From Onchocerca lupi (taxonomy: Eukaryota; Nematoda; Chromadorea; Rhabditida; Onchocercidae): DNA of 64,000 nucleotides. Location: positions 17,372-81,371 of the forward strand of contig JAOVVO010000355.1 of the NCBI GenBank assembly GCA_028564675.1, written 5' to 3'. A program made the translations under genes and the position numbers. Shown here piece by piece: positions 42,079-54,170 of this stretch; the stretch's first letter is position 1; every line of letters begins with the position of its first letter. The notes below the pieces were generated by a model, which saw only the letters and a program-made list of their open reading frames with translations, made no database searches and was not told the origin of the DNA.

Positions 42079-43344
42079 TCATGAATCTTTCTCCGAAATG
42101 CATTTATAAAGTTTGCCAAACAAATGCGATAAATTGCAATGCAGGCGTTGTATTATTCTGCTGCAAGATAGAAATAGTTAATTAAAAAAAAAAAAAAACT
42201 AATTAATCTTCTAAAAACTATTCGAATTTGCCTTCAATGAGCATTGGACTAATTTAAACGACAATAAATAGTGATATAAAGAATGTATTTCTGCAAAAAA
42301 ATAAATTACTTACTCTTATTTATTTTTATCTGAAAACTTATTAAATGATAAAAAATTTCCTCAAAAGAAATTGAACAACTTAATTATTTATTATCACTAC
42401 GGTCTTCAAATAAATTTATGAGAATTTTTACGGAGAAAATGTTCGTTAGCGTAAATGAAATTTGAACTAAATTAAATAATAGTTAATAATAGATTATTAA
42501 TTATTGGTAATTTTGTATGATTTTTATGACATGTCGATTTTTTATCACTTTTTTTTCCTTATTGATTTTGTAATAGTTGATAAGTTCACTAACCTGCAAA
42601 AAAAATTAGTCTGAATATCTTCTAAACAATTGCAGAAGAAATTGTCGCATTCTAATTGTTCGGTGTTGCAATCATCGTAACATTTGTCATGTATGAAGCA
42701 GCAATAATTAACTGAAAATATAAATGAAATTAATCAATCAGAATTGGATAATAGTGGAAAAAAAAATCATGAAATGTATTTTTAATTTCAGAAGCAATGC
42801 TATAAATTCATTCTAATTTTTTTTTTCCTCAAAAATAATTCCCATTATATTAAAATTTATCGTAAATTTTGCATTAATCTTTCATATTGCTTATTTCTTT
42901 TTTTTCCTGAATTCTCTTCATCAGGCTATATCTATACATTCATTTCATTTTCAATTTAAAACAAAAAAAAAAAAAAAAGAAAATATCGGTATTTTATTAA
43001 CCTTCAATAATTCAAATTATTCCCTTTAATTTTCAATAAACCATTTACAATTCAAATGAAAAGAATCCGATTAAAAGAAGTCTCATCGTCATATTTCTTT
43101 CATTACATTTAATTCAAGCAATATTGAAAATTGTCTAAATTAAACTAAATGATTGATTGAAAAGAAAATCGATTGAATGAATTTAAATCAATTACTAACT
43201 CTGAGGTTGGTCGCATGGCATAGTGAGTAGACGAGATAGAAATTTGAAAAATGTACTATTAGTAGGACCACAATGATACAAAAATGTCCATGAATGATGT
43301 ATGGTAAGTAGTAATAGGAATGAAATCGTTTGTATGCGAAACAT
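42079..43344 (-). CDS. Small secreted phospholipase A2-like protein, 3 exons
   Basis: Exons: 43344-43200, 42711-42594, 42160-42079. They total 345 nt (114 aa) with phases 1 and 2 matching. The N-terminus (MFRIQTISFLLLLTIHHSW) is a clear signal peptide. Next come a CGPTNST segment with a sequon and then CCFIHDKCYDDC. The CC..HD.CY pattern carries the catalytic His-Asp pair of secreted PLA2s (H56, D57 here). A run of further cysteines (ECDNFFCNC, then FFC) follows. A canonical YGC.CG.GG calcium loop is not visible, and the protein is shorter than typical sPLA2s (about 120-140 aa mature). It resembles the PLA2-like families that nematodes carry, whose activity is mostly untested. The third exon begins at a CAGCAG double acceptor, so one residue may vary. 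Catalysis is an inference only. Confidence 0.75.
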
Positions 43345-43695
43345 ACCTTTTTTAATATATAAAAATATCTGAATGAAACACAGTATAATTGATTTTATTG
43401 ATTTTAAATTTAAAAATTTAAATTTAAACTTTACACTAAATTTTATTTGCATTAGTAGAAAGTAAAAAAAAAATTTTTTTTTTTTGTTCATAAAAGATAC
43501 AAGCTTAATTTAAATTTAAATTTCTACAAAATTTTCAACCCTAGTATTACTTATCTATTGCTAGCTACTCTATCAATTATTATGAGTTCTAATTATTGAT
43601 TCAATTTGTATATTTGTACATTTGCTAAAGTTTATTATTGTAGCAATTGTGCAAATATACAGGTGAAATCAATGAAAATGCCATAAATGATTGTT

Positions 43696-43728
43696 AATAT
43701 TATTATTATTATCATTATTATTATTATT
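43696..43728. repeat. (ATT)n microsatellite
   Basis: TATTATTATTATTATCATTA type run with a single interruption. Confidence 0.8.
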
Positions 43729-44428
43729 CGTTTTATCAAACATTATTATCATCGGCAATATTCTCATCTCAACCAATTCTTATCACAATGTTCCCCATAC
43801 CTAACTGAAACTGATAACATCCTGATATGGCTACTAATATTTGTGTTTACTTAACAATGCAACTATCATAATAATATTTGCATATATTTGAATAAGTTTA
43901 GTTTCGCAATTCATATTTCGCAGAAATATTTTTAATTCGTTGGTTGTTGTTAACATTATCTTGAAAGATGTGATAAGATTGTTGACCTTTTCTCCTAATT
44001 TTCTTGTTTCGAATCGCTATCAGAAGAGAATTTTCGCAATTATTAGCTATATGAATCTTATATTAAGTAGTCTTAAATGCTAATGATTCATTTGAGTACC
44101 ACACTTGATATTAATCAATTATACTCATCATCCATCGATTAAGATGAAGAAATAGAAACAAGAATGACAGCAGGAAAAAAAACGATACCAAACAATTCAT
44201 AGAGCCAAATTTTGATCAAAAATTTTATCAAATAAGTTTGAGATATTTTGGAACGATTTGAAAATTTTCAGAAGAAAAAAAAAAGACAGGAATTAAATTA
44301 TATATTAATGGCATGAAAAAATAGAAAATAACAAAGAAAAATTTTCAAATTTCAACGAAAAGTACATTTTGATTAGTACAAAGAAAAAGAAACAGTGCAA
44401 CATGCAAAAAAAAAATTGGAGAAGAAAC

Positions 44429-44448
44429 GATTGATTGATTGATTGATT
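44429..44448. repeat. (GATT)n microsatellite
   Basis: Five perfect tetranucleotide units. Confidence 0.85.
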
Positions 44449-44945
44449 AATATATAAATGAACGGAAAAGGGAACTAATGAAAATATGAATGGAGTTTTA
44501 TAAATTAAAACTTTTTTCTCATTTGAATTTGAAATCAAATAGAAATAAATTCAGGAAAAATGCAGAATTTACTTGATTGAAAAAATTTATTTGATTGCTT
44601 TTCCAAAAAGTAATAATTTCAATTGAATAAAACTTGTTTTAAAGCTAAAACTTATTGCAATTTTGAATTTTGAATTTCATTCTATTTCATTAAATTAATG
44701 TGTTCCTTTTTAATCTTTCCTGCCAAGCAAATCTTGTTAATTGTTGAATTATTAAACTTGAAATTTTACCAATTTTTATTCAAGCAACCAATGAAATTTG
44801 AAAAAAAAAAGCTCAGTAATACTGCAAGATTTCGTTATTTGTTACAAAAGTAATTGCTGAAAGAAGATATATACATTTGAAGGGGGAAATGTTGATAAAT
44901 GACATAATGATTGCAAATGAGTAAATGACAAATTCTTTGACAATT

Positions 44946-45036
44946 GAAAAAAAAAAAAAAAAACGAAGAATTTCAGAGGGAATAGAATGATTTGAAAAAA
45001 AAAAAACGAAGAATTTCAGAGGGAATAGAATGATTT
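44946..45036. repeat. Tandem duplication, about 45 bp x 2, with A-tracts
   Basis: GAATTTCAGAGGGAATAGAA plus TGATTT occurs twice. Each copy is preceded by an A-tract and CGAA, and the tracts differ in length (about 17 and 12 A). Confidence 0.85.
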
Positions 45037-46978
45037 ACACACATTCAACATTTTGAAGATCATTGATTGATTGAGAAAATCGCAATAAAATATAAAAAAT
45101 AGCACTCACTAAAGCTAAAGCAAAGCTAATATGTCGAAAAATTTCCGTTCTAGCTCATCTTACTGATTACTTATCAGCCAAGAATATCAGCACAACGATT
45201 CATTTCTTATTTATTCCAAATACAAAGATCAATATACTGATAAATGACTCAGGGGTCAAAGCTTATTCGTCTAACGCTAGCTACTTGAATATTTCCTCTG
45301 TTTTTATTGTTTGGATAATTAAAATTCAATAATTAATTTTTCAGATATATTTTTTTACTATCCCTTTTCAATGGTTTTCTTTTGTCCTGTTTGACCGAAA
45401 CTCTTGTGACAAGGTCAAATTCTATCGCGAATAAAAAAAGTTCATTTTTACGTAATATGCATGAAATATCGTTGAATTTTTTTTTTTTTTTAACTTTTTA
45501 CTTATTATTTTTTTCATGCGATTCAAAGCAATATCAATATTAGCGTTGGTGGTAAAATAAAGACTGGAAAGAAAAAATTTTGAAAAATACTTAAGTTGTT
45601 AGGAAGATGAAAGTGCATTATTCATTGCTTTATAAATGATAAGTTTTCACTTTCTGAAATCAAGGTGATTAAGAGAATTTTCAAGCTTTTTAAAATTGAC
45701 TTATTGCGGATCAACTTTTCACAATCATCTCATCCTTTTCATTCAGGAAGAATTTATTGTTTGAATGATCCGCATGAAATTAATGGAAATTGCTGGAAAA
45801 AAATCAATGCCATTCGTAAAATTCTTCACCTTCCTGTTTATAGGAATGAAATTATCAGATGAGCAATAAAATAGTTTTCAAAGACGAGGTAAAGTTTTAA
45901 GATTAGAATTTTCAACTGTTAAGCTTAAAAAATTTTAATAACAAAAAAAAGAAAAAAAATTGGATAAAAAAACTCAATATTGCATATTTATTACCAAAAG
46001 AATTTTGAAAATTCAAATAGGCTTACTAAATCAATATTGAGAAATAATTTCACATAATTTTTTCACGTAATCCGTCGAAATTATAATTTGGAGCAATTTT
46101 TTTGCAACATAAATAATTGGAAATGCAAAAGAAAAAATGGTTGAAATGATTGATGTCGTTAAAATTTTCACTTGAATAAGTTAATTCTATAGCCAAGTTT
46201 AATGTATCATTATTGATTTCATGAACAGATTCCAGTTTCACTAAGAAAATATGAATTCCATAAAAATTGTTTTGAAATTCAAAATAATGAATTTTTTTAA
46301 GCTCAAAAATAAATTTTCTGGCTCTATTTTATGTTGAATAATTCGACAATTAAACGAACATAATTTTGTGTGGTTTTCAATTAATTTTCATTTCATTATA
46401 CTTTTTTTTTTTCGAATTGAAATTAATCAGAAACTGGAAATTGTTGATTTTTTTCCTCTATTTTTTTTCAAAATTTCTTGCAATTTTTCAACAAATGTAA
46501 ATCGTACTAAGTATGATGTACATCATGCTAAATGACTTTCATTTTCAATTTTACCAAACGAAAAATATATTAAATAGCGGTGCAAAAAAATTATTGAATT
46601 CTTAATTCTAAACTATAAATAGGAGAATGAAAATTCAAAATTTATGATTGTAACAATGATTGCTATTATTGCCCTCAAAATTTATCGAATTTTAATATTT
46701 GATGTAAAAATTTGTCGACCTTTGAACGTTATTTTGTTGTTTTCACAACTCGTTCTAACTGGCACTAACTAGGCCCAATTTCGTTTAATTATTACAGATC
46801 GGGTGAGAAGTCGTACTTTCAACATGATATGATTGTAGACAAAACGAAATACGTAAGTTCAAATGCAAATCAACGCTTAAAATTTCCATCATTGTATCGC
46901 TTATCTGTTATCGTTTATTGCCCCGCTGATATGGGACATTCCGAAATTTCATCCAAAACCATAACAATCAAAACTTTA

Positions 46979-47053
46979 AGGCGAAACATCCAATTACCTC
47001 AATTTTTTGGGTAAACTCTGAGGCGAAACATTCAATTATCTCAATTTTGGGTA
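46979..47053. repeat. Tandem duplication, about 34 bp x 2
   Basis: AGGCGAAACATCCAATTACC and AGGCGAAACATTCAATTATC, each followed by TCAATTTT and GGGTA, 42 bp apart. Confidence 0.75.
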
Positions 47054-48138
47054 TTTAAATCATCCGATAGAACTCTTCCATTTTCATATTATTGTTACAC
47101 ATTCAAAAACAAAATTGACAATTTTGCTAAAATTTCCGAGAAACGGCATTTCTACAAAATCTGGAATTTTCAGGCTGCCTTTCGATCGAAATACTAACCA
47201 GGTCAACTTGCCGAACCTGAAAGACTGGACGAGATGTCGTGCATTCAATGTGGTATGTTCGATAAATATTCATACACAAAAATATACAACAAATTTTCAT
47301 CAGTGCTTGTAATTCCTAGACTGTAATGAAAAATTTTTTGAAAATTCAACATTTTTTGAGAAGCAATTCAAAATTTTTTGAATAATACGATAACTTATAC
47401 TATATATTACAGATTTTTTTTTTCATAATTTTAATCTAAAGAATGATTTGAACTTACAAAAAAGATGTTGATTTTAACTTAAGAAACGATATATAAAATC
47501 TTGAATGAACTTCTGTCAATAATTTACAAAATGATCGTTCTAACCGGTAATTTCCCAAGAAGTTGTAAAAATGATATATGGAGATTATAAAATAATTAAA
47601 ATTACACTGTATGTATTTTTAATTCAATCTATTTCTCCAAAGTTTTTTGAGATTTCCCGAAGTTTAAAATCAATTTAACATCAATATCTTTTTCCTGTCT
47701 GTCAGTATGTTTCCTTTCATTACAATTTATGCATGCATGTTGAATTATTGAATTTTTTTTATTCCATCAAACTAATAATATTGAATATCAGTAAATTGAT
47801 CACTGAAACAACTTAATATTGGCTGCATGAAATTTTAAGTTGCTCATAAAAATGATAAAATTTAAATTTGTCCATTTTTGTTATTTCCAATCTCCTGCAT
47901 AGCTATAATTATATTTATTTATCTTTATTCATTTTATTTAGAGTTATAAATTCTATTGTTTGTATTAATTTTCATTTATCATTTGTGGTTATTGTAAGTG
48001 AAGCAATGAATAAAGGCAAAAAACGACATAGAGAAAATTTTATCAATAATCACTTCATTTCTCATTATATTTGTCATATTATCAGTAGGCTTAAAGGAAA
48101 GGATTGAATCACTGATAATCTTATTTCTTGAGCATCAT

Positions 48139-48405
48139 TCAGTCCTTTCGGCATTCGCCAAATTGATCACAATTTAGAAAGTTATTAGAAAAACACTGAT
48201 GTAAACAAGACTGATCTTGTTGAAGACGCTGATATGGAACGAACTGCTTGCGATATTGTTGATGCCAATTTAGCTGAAGACATTGCTGTTGACAAAACTG
48301 ATCTCTCGAAAAGCTCTTCTTTATGTGAATAATTCTTGATCTTGAATATGGATGGAGTCTTACCATAGAAAGGAAACAATGCATACAATATTCAGTCCTT
48401 ATGAC
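48139..48405 (-). CDS. Possible terminal exon of a small Cys-rich protein
   Basis: On the minus strand an open frame follows a possible acceptor (GACTGTCAG) and ends at a stop at 48141-48139. It contains paired cysteines: CMHC, CQQQC, CLHQC and a final C...C pair near ECRKD. The spacing is regular, the codons are less AT-rich than the flanks, and Gln is abundant. An ATG lies inside it (M of CMHC), but no signal peptide or upstream exon could be linked. An alternative donor (ATG followed by GTAAGAC) is present at about 48363. It may be the last exon of an undetected secreted-protein gene, or chance. The family was not recognised. Confidence 0.3.
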   Translation of the reverse strand, partial: VIRTEYCMHCFLSMVRLHPYSRSRIIHIKKSFSRDQFCQQQCLQLNWHQQYRKQFVPYQRLQQDQSCLHQCFSNNFLNCDQFGECRKD

Positions 48406-48453
48406 ATTCCTGACAGTCGTTAAAATTCGCAAATCGAAAAGTACAATGATCAA

Positions 48454-50200
48454 AAAGAACGCGTTTCTTTGCGAGAGAAAACAAAAAGATTATTTAAGAG
48501 TTATAGAATGAAAAATAAAATATTTAAAATTAACCTGGATGCAAAAAAATTCTTTGAAGGTAGAGGAAGAAATAAGAAAAGTATGCTATTAAGTTAGCAT
48601 TGTGGTAATCAAAAATATTAATATTAGTCGATGACAGAATTATTAATAAGAATAGGTTTTTATTGATAAATAAAGTCAATAAATTGAAACCGAACGATAC
48701 ATTAAATTATCAACTGAAATGGGTGATAATGTTGTTTCAATTTTTGGCATCGCAAAATCGAGACATGCGAATTGTGAAGTTTAAGCAAATTTTAGCGAAA
48801 TTTTCAATTTGTGTGAGATTGGATGATAAATGTTAAATATAAAGTTTAATTAAATTCTTTACTCTACCGCAAATTAAAACCAGCCAAAATATTCGTATCC
48901 GAAATAATTTGAAATCAGGTAAGACTAACAATTTTCGGAATTTTTCGTTTTTTTCTTTCAATGAATTTCCGAGTTTTCCCTTTTTTTTTTTTTTTTTATT
49001 TTCCGAATTTTTCGTGACAATCGAAATTCACGCATCAGTTTTCCTTAATCAGTTTTTAATGCACATAGAAAATAATGCCATCAAAGTACTTTGTAATCAA
49101 AATATTCCCATTCATACGTCAAACTGAATGAAGTAATCAAAATAATTTCATTCATATCTCATTTTGTTGATGTAAGAGCAAAGGTTATCTTCAGAAAAAC
49201 CCTTTTAAAAATTAAAATCTTCAGAATATATCAGCTTGTAAATGTTATTGCACTAACTACTTTCTACTTTTGTCGATGAATGTTTCATGCATTCATTCGT
49301 CAATTTTTCTGCAATTTTTCCTTCGTAAAATCATCCGAATTCGTTTTTCCGCAATATCTTTTTCGGAATTCCTTGTAAGACTTTTTTGAGATCACTTTAA
49401 AACTGCCATAAATTCCGCTTTACATAAATTATCTCAAACAATATTCTGACATTTTCGATGATAATGATGATTTTTACATGGGAATGAATTCTTTTGACAC
49501 GCTGATGTAAAGACTGAATAAGATAGTTTCAAAAAAAAAAAAAAAAAAAAAAGAAAAAAAAATTAATAATCAGCAATTAGTACAGCTTGTGTCTCTTGTT
49601 GTATCTCATTTGATATTGCTTGAAATGGAATGTTTTTGCATAAATTTCAGGTCTCGAGTTAGCGCAATTTTCCAGGTCATCCACTTCTTTAGCAAAAAAC
49701 AGTACGATATTCTTTACTTGATATAAAATACATGTAAGTATGAATAATACGTACAACGAAGAAAAATTGAGAAAAACATTTCAAAAATAAATTAAATGTA
49801 GTAGCAATATGAAATATTTAAGTGGAACGAACATTGTAGATAGAAAGGAAGAAAAATCGATATTCTATTTTTGCAAATTTCGAATTATTAAAAAATCAGG
49901 AGAGATCCAATCGAGCTTGAAAAATATACCAAATAAAATGATTCATTAGAAAAAGTTTGGAACGTGTATTAAAAAATCTTAAGAAAATAGGCAAATATAC
50001 AGGAAAGAAAATTTGAGAAAAAGATAAAATTCAAAATAAATTTCAATGGTAGCATGAGAAAAAATATTTTTCTATTTTTTCAATAAGCAAACACAAAGAA
50101 ATTGAAAATAAACTTATTTCTCCAAAATTCAATCTCGAGATAAAGTTTCGAATAATTTAAAAAAAATCATTTCCTTATTTTTCCTTTTTTTTTTTCATAT
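48454..50200. other. Non-coding interval
   Basis: AT-rich, with A/T tracts near 48980 and 49530. No supported gene. An upstream exon of the Cys-rich frame at 48.1-48.4 kb could be here but was not identified. Confidence 0.4.
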
Positions 50201-51963
50201 TTAGGAATTTGATGAGCAATGATGCTGATCTCGTGTACGGCAATCGGTATAATATAACTGGTCATTTTTCCACACTTGGATAATGCATGATTGAAGTATT
50301 TCATTGCAGTAACAACCTTCACCACTAAAAAATTTCGCTGATTAATTAGCAAATTTTATGAATAGCAAAGAAACTAATCGGTCAATTCAATGATATATGT
50401 GAAAGTTTGTAAATAATAAATAGATGATTTATGATATTTTTCCGAGTTTTGTTTTTTAATTTTTCGATGCATTTATATCCAAATTTCATGTAGCGTCATA
50501 AATTTAAAAGAATAAAAATTTGCAAAAATATTGAAGAAATGCAAAACTTCATTTTCAAATATTTATTTAACTTCCAGATAAAACTTTTGCATGAGATTGA
50601 ATTCAAACTTACAACCAAAATTCGTCAGATTTCAAATCACACCATGCCTCTGGTTCATGCATGTCATAGCAATCTGCGTGCGATTGACATTTTGTTAGTC
50701 TGAAAATAATTTCAAAACATATCAAGATATCAAGTTAGAAGTTTTCTAACTAACGAAAGAATCAACCGATTATTTATGCTTCAACATTATAGTCACGTAA
50801 CTTTTAGATACATAATTCTTGATTTAGTACGAGGAAATTGTAAGATTTCTATGTGATTACTAGTTTGATAACTTACACGCCATCAGTTTTCTCGTAGAAG
50901 ACACCACTTATTGCCTCACCTTGGGTACCATTTGATAGTTGAACATTCATGTTAGCTGCTGAAAATGACGTTGATTCTGTTTGCTCCAATGTTGAAGATG
51001 ATGTTGATTTCGTTTGTTCTAATGTTGAAGATTCCAGTTGCTCCAATGTAGTTCTTTCGGATACTGTAGCTGCAATTTCTTCTGTTGTAATATTATTCTT
51101 GAATGCTTTTGCATCGATTGCGCTTATCGACGGAATATTATTCTCGAGTATCTCGGATGCGTTTATTGATAGATGAATATTCTCAGGTACCTCGGACATG
51201 TTCATCGATGGATGAGTATTCTCGAGTACCTCGGATACGTTCATCAATGGATGAGTATTCTCGGATGTTGCAGTGGTGTTAAATTCCTCTGTGTCTGTTG
51301 ATACCGAAGCATTCATACAAAGAATTTTTAAGTTTTCGATATTCGTTGCTAGATCTTTTGAATTTTCCAGATTAACCATAAATGCTGTCCATGAGGGGAG
51401 AAATTTTATCCATTTGGTAATATTCATTTTTTCGGCAGCTAATGTGGTTTCATTTACAGTTGTCATTGTCGGTGCTAAGTTATTCTGTTGAAGTTTGTCC
51501 ATTTCTTTCTTCTAAAATCGATGAATATTTTTATAAATTCTGCAAAAATATTGGAAACTAATTTCGAGCATATTCTTGAGGAATTGCGAAATATTTAGAC
51601 TTTTTCGATCATTTGCATACCTATTTATTCGTCAATTCATTTGTCCAACTTTTGCCTATTTATACATTTGCCCATGATGATGTACCTAAACTGCACCTAA
51701 ATTTTCTAAATAAAACTTTTTTGAAAATATACCCTAATTGACTTAAAATTCGTGTGTCTGGACTAACTAAAAAACCTGCTCTTTTTGTGTGAATTCGAAA
51801 TCATTCCGTTTCCTACGATTAAATCTAGTAAAAGTAGTAATAATACAGAAAAATCTGACATGGAAAGAAGAAACAAGCTTACTTCATTTTTGGTCAATGA
51901 AGATGTTGAAACTGACATGGCATGAAGTATCACGATTAGAAAAGAATAGTGCATCTGAATCAT
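50201..51963 (-). CDS. Secreted mucin-like protein with Cys-rich C-terminal domain, 4 exons
   Basis: Exons: 51963-51883, 51511-50877, 50699-50613, 50324-50201. They total 927 nt (308 aa) with all phases matching. Exon 1 gives a hydrophobic leader, MIQMHYSFLIVILHAMSVST, taken as a signal peptide. The large second exon is rich in Thr, Ser, Asn and Glu. It holds imperfect 13-residue repeats of the ENTHPSMNMSEVP type (about four copies) and STLEQTEST repeats (about three), with many N-x-S/T sites, a pattern expected for heavy glycosylation. Exons 3-4 encode a compact domain with about nine cysteines: KCQSHADCYD, AWCDL, FWFGEGCYCNEIL, SCII and YYTDC. I recall similar C..H.DCY ... W..GC.C ... SCI.. 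modules in unnamed nematode secreted proteins; a search is needed. The start could instead be the internal ATG at 51502, but then the leader is lost. Confidence 0.72.
51118..51265 (-). repeat. Coding tandem repeat, about 39-bp unit, in the mucin-like gene
   Basis: Four imperfect copies of a 13-codon unit (consensus around TCGGATGCGTTTATTGAT on the plus strand). Length changes by whole units would keep the frame, so this tract may vary between individuals. Confidence 0.7.
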
Positions 51964-52578
51964 CTTTTTTTGAAATATCAGAATCCGTTCCCACTTATGA
52001 ATTGCAGAAATCTATATTAGTTATATTAAAATTATTTCGAATCTGAAAACGAAAGGTACGAACGACTGAATTGAAATAAAGATGTAATGAAAGGACGATT
52101 AAGTTTTGACTGTTTAAGTAATATCAAATGATGTTGTTTTCATAACTATTTCACTTCTTTTTTTGGATTATTTTCGCTTCATTATTCAATGCTATTTTAA
52201 TTTTAGTAATTTTTTTTTATTTAAAGAAAGCGAAATTTCCTCAACAAGTGATAAAATAATTAGTACATAACATTATTCCGCATTTAATTGAATAAATAAG
52301 AGAAAGCGAATTTTGAAATAGATAGTAAAAATACTTCGAAAAAAAAAAAAAAAAAAAACCATAACGAATAAGATAAATAAGTAGTAATAAAACTGGAATA
52401 CTATTTCGACGATATAATTCTACGTATTTGTTAATTCTTAAATTTCTTCATTTCTGTTCAGATAGTTTTTATGTCGTGGTTAGGATAGAAACGAATTCTT
52501 TTGCAAAAAATTCTATTAATTAGCGGAAGAGTAATTCTTCATAATAAACAGTTATTAGAGAATATTCAAGCAAACTGA

Positions 52579-52945
52579 TCAATGAGTTATCCTTTCCTTC
52601 GTCGCTCTTAGAGAAGAATACCTGCTCAACTGAACTGTCAAATTGCTGTTATTGCTGCGTCGATCAGTACCGGTGCGAAAATTGATTTCAGCTCTAACAT
52701 CCTGAACTTTTAAATCCCTTCGGAATTCCTTCTCCTTGCTTGATCTACAACGCGCCTTCTCATGATTGGTTGACTTCATTCTGTATATCTGTGAATCGGA
52801 GCATTTTGGCGGTGAACATGTTTGTTATTTTGGCGGGAAACATGTTTATCTGCTTGTTGGTCCATTTGAAACCATCTTCGCACTTCTTGACTTTTAACAC
52901 TCCTTGTTCATAATAATCGTCGTGGCATGATTTGACCTTTAACAC
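52579..52945 (-). repeat. Transposon-like remnant; copy B of the dispersed repeat at 32.0 kb
   Basis: Two overlapping minus-strand frames, 52945-52760 and 52779-52579, have better codon composition than the flanks but no start, no splice sites and no known domain. Segment 52778-52850 carries TCGGAGCATTTTGGCGG and TTTTGGCGGGAAACATGTTT. These match the reverse complement of 31975-32054 next to the Helitron-like element. A decayed mobile-element fragment is the simplest reading. Confidence 0.45.
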
Positions 52946-53028
52946 CTTTTATTTCTTGTGATTGCATCGATTTCGTCAACATCTCACTTTTTACCTTTTG
53001 ACATTCTTATATACATCAAATTACATGC

Positions 53029-54170
53029 TGTTGGATTTTTCCAACAATTTCTATTATTATTTCCCTGTGGTGTCTTTTTTTTTCCTTGTGTAGTTCTGCG
53101 GAACATTTTCCTTTAAATTATATTGAATTATTTATGCCAGAACACTACACATCTAATTGTATTTGCGAAATTTAGTGAAAAAAATTAGTTATGAATGCAA
53201 AAATTGCAAATTTTAAGCATAAAACATCAATGGAATAACTGAAATCAGAAAACATAGAAAAATTCATTTTCAAGAATTTAATTAAATTAGCATTATTATT
53301 TTGTGGTCCATAGAAGAGGAAATTTCTTGTTCAGGAAATAACCTTTGAAAAATTTAAAGGTAGAACTGAACATGAAAGCATTCATTTACCAAACTTTTAA
53401 ACCATTAAGTAGTAACGCAATAAAATAAAAGGAAAAAAATTAGTAAATCTAATTTGCATGTGAAAATTAGTATGCCCAAAAATTTTATCCGTAATTTGAT
53501 CCAACAATATTCTAATACAAATTCCGATTTAGAATATGATATTAACAGTCTCTGAAGATGGTCAATTATCACATTCCAGCATGTTAAACACCTCTAAGTA
53601 TCAGATGTCTGTCATTTCCTTCAACATTTCTAATAGTGAACAAGTTTTAAATCTTTTCTAATAAATTATCTAATTCTCATTGAATGAAATACTTCCTATT
53701 AATTAATTGTTCTTTTTTTTTCAATAGTTGGTCATTCCGATAATCAATTGGTCTCAAAGGAAACGCTGCTGGAAATTCGATTTTCAAATGTTTTCAATCT
53801 TGCGTTTTTCTATGTAAGTTATCTGAAGCTGACAAAGGACTGCGCATTTTTTTGTATTCTTAATGTAATCTGTCTAGAACCAGTGACCGTATCTCCGGTG
53901 ACTATATAAATATCCAACAATCTCATCACATTATTATTGCCACATTTCTTCGCTTCAGATCGACTAGCTACTCGAATTTTTTTGCTTGACACCAGTATCT
54001 CCTATAAATTCCCTTTTTATCATTTTTTTTACATTGATCGCGCTGTAAAATTACTTATTCTGTTTAATAAAGTATTTATTTTACCCCTTTCTGCATCGTC
54101 ATCAAATTGACTATAACAAAACTTCCCTCAAATCATTTCTAAGAAATCTCCACAAAGTCCCGACGCCTGT
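53029..54170 (+). mobile_element. Possible solo LTR
   Basis: The block starts TGTTGGATTTTTCCAACA, a start typical of some LTRs. It contains TATATAAATA at about 53903 and AATAAA at 54066-54071, the order expected for U3-R-U5. The 7-mer CATGCTG occurs at both edges (53024-53030 and 54171-54177), like a target duplication. Against it, the right end does not finish in a clean CA, and no tRNA-binding site or coding region is attached. A weak unannotated transcription unit is the alternative. Confidence 0.35.

Larger units (their letters stand above)
43345..48138. other. Gene-poor interval between the PLA2-like gene and the Cys-rich exon
   Basis: About 4.8 kb of AT-rich sequence with simple repeats (ATT, GATT) and two tandem duplications. 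Open frames on the plus strand at 45665-45862, 46829-47014 and 47115-47312 lack start context, splice partners and recognisable similarity, and I do not call them genes. Confidence 0.5.

Noticed and set aside
46829..47312. Two plus-strand frames possibly forming one gene
   Set aside because: No phase-consistent junction, a tandem duplication within, and no recognisable similarity.
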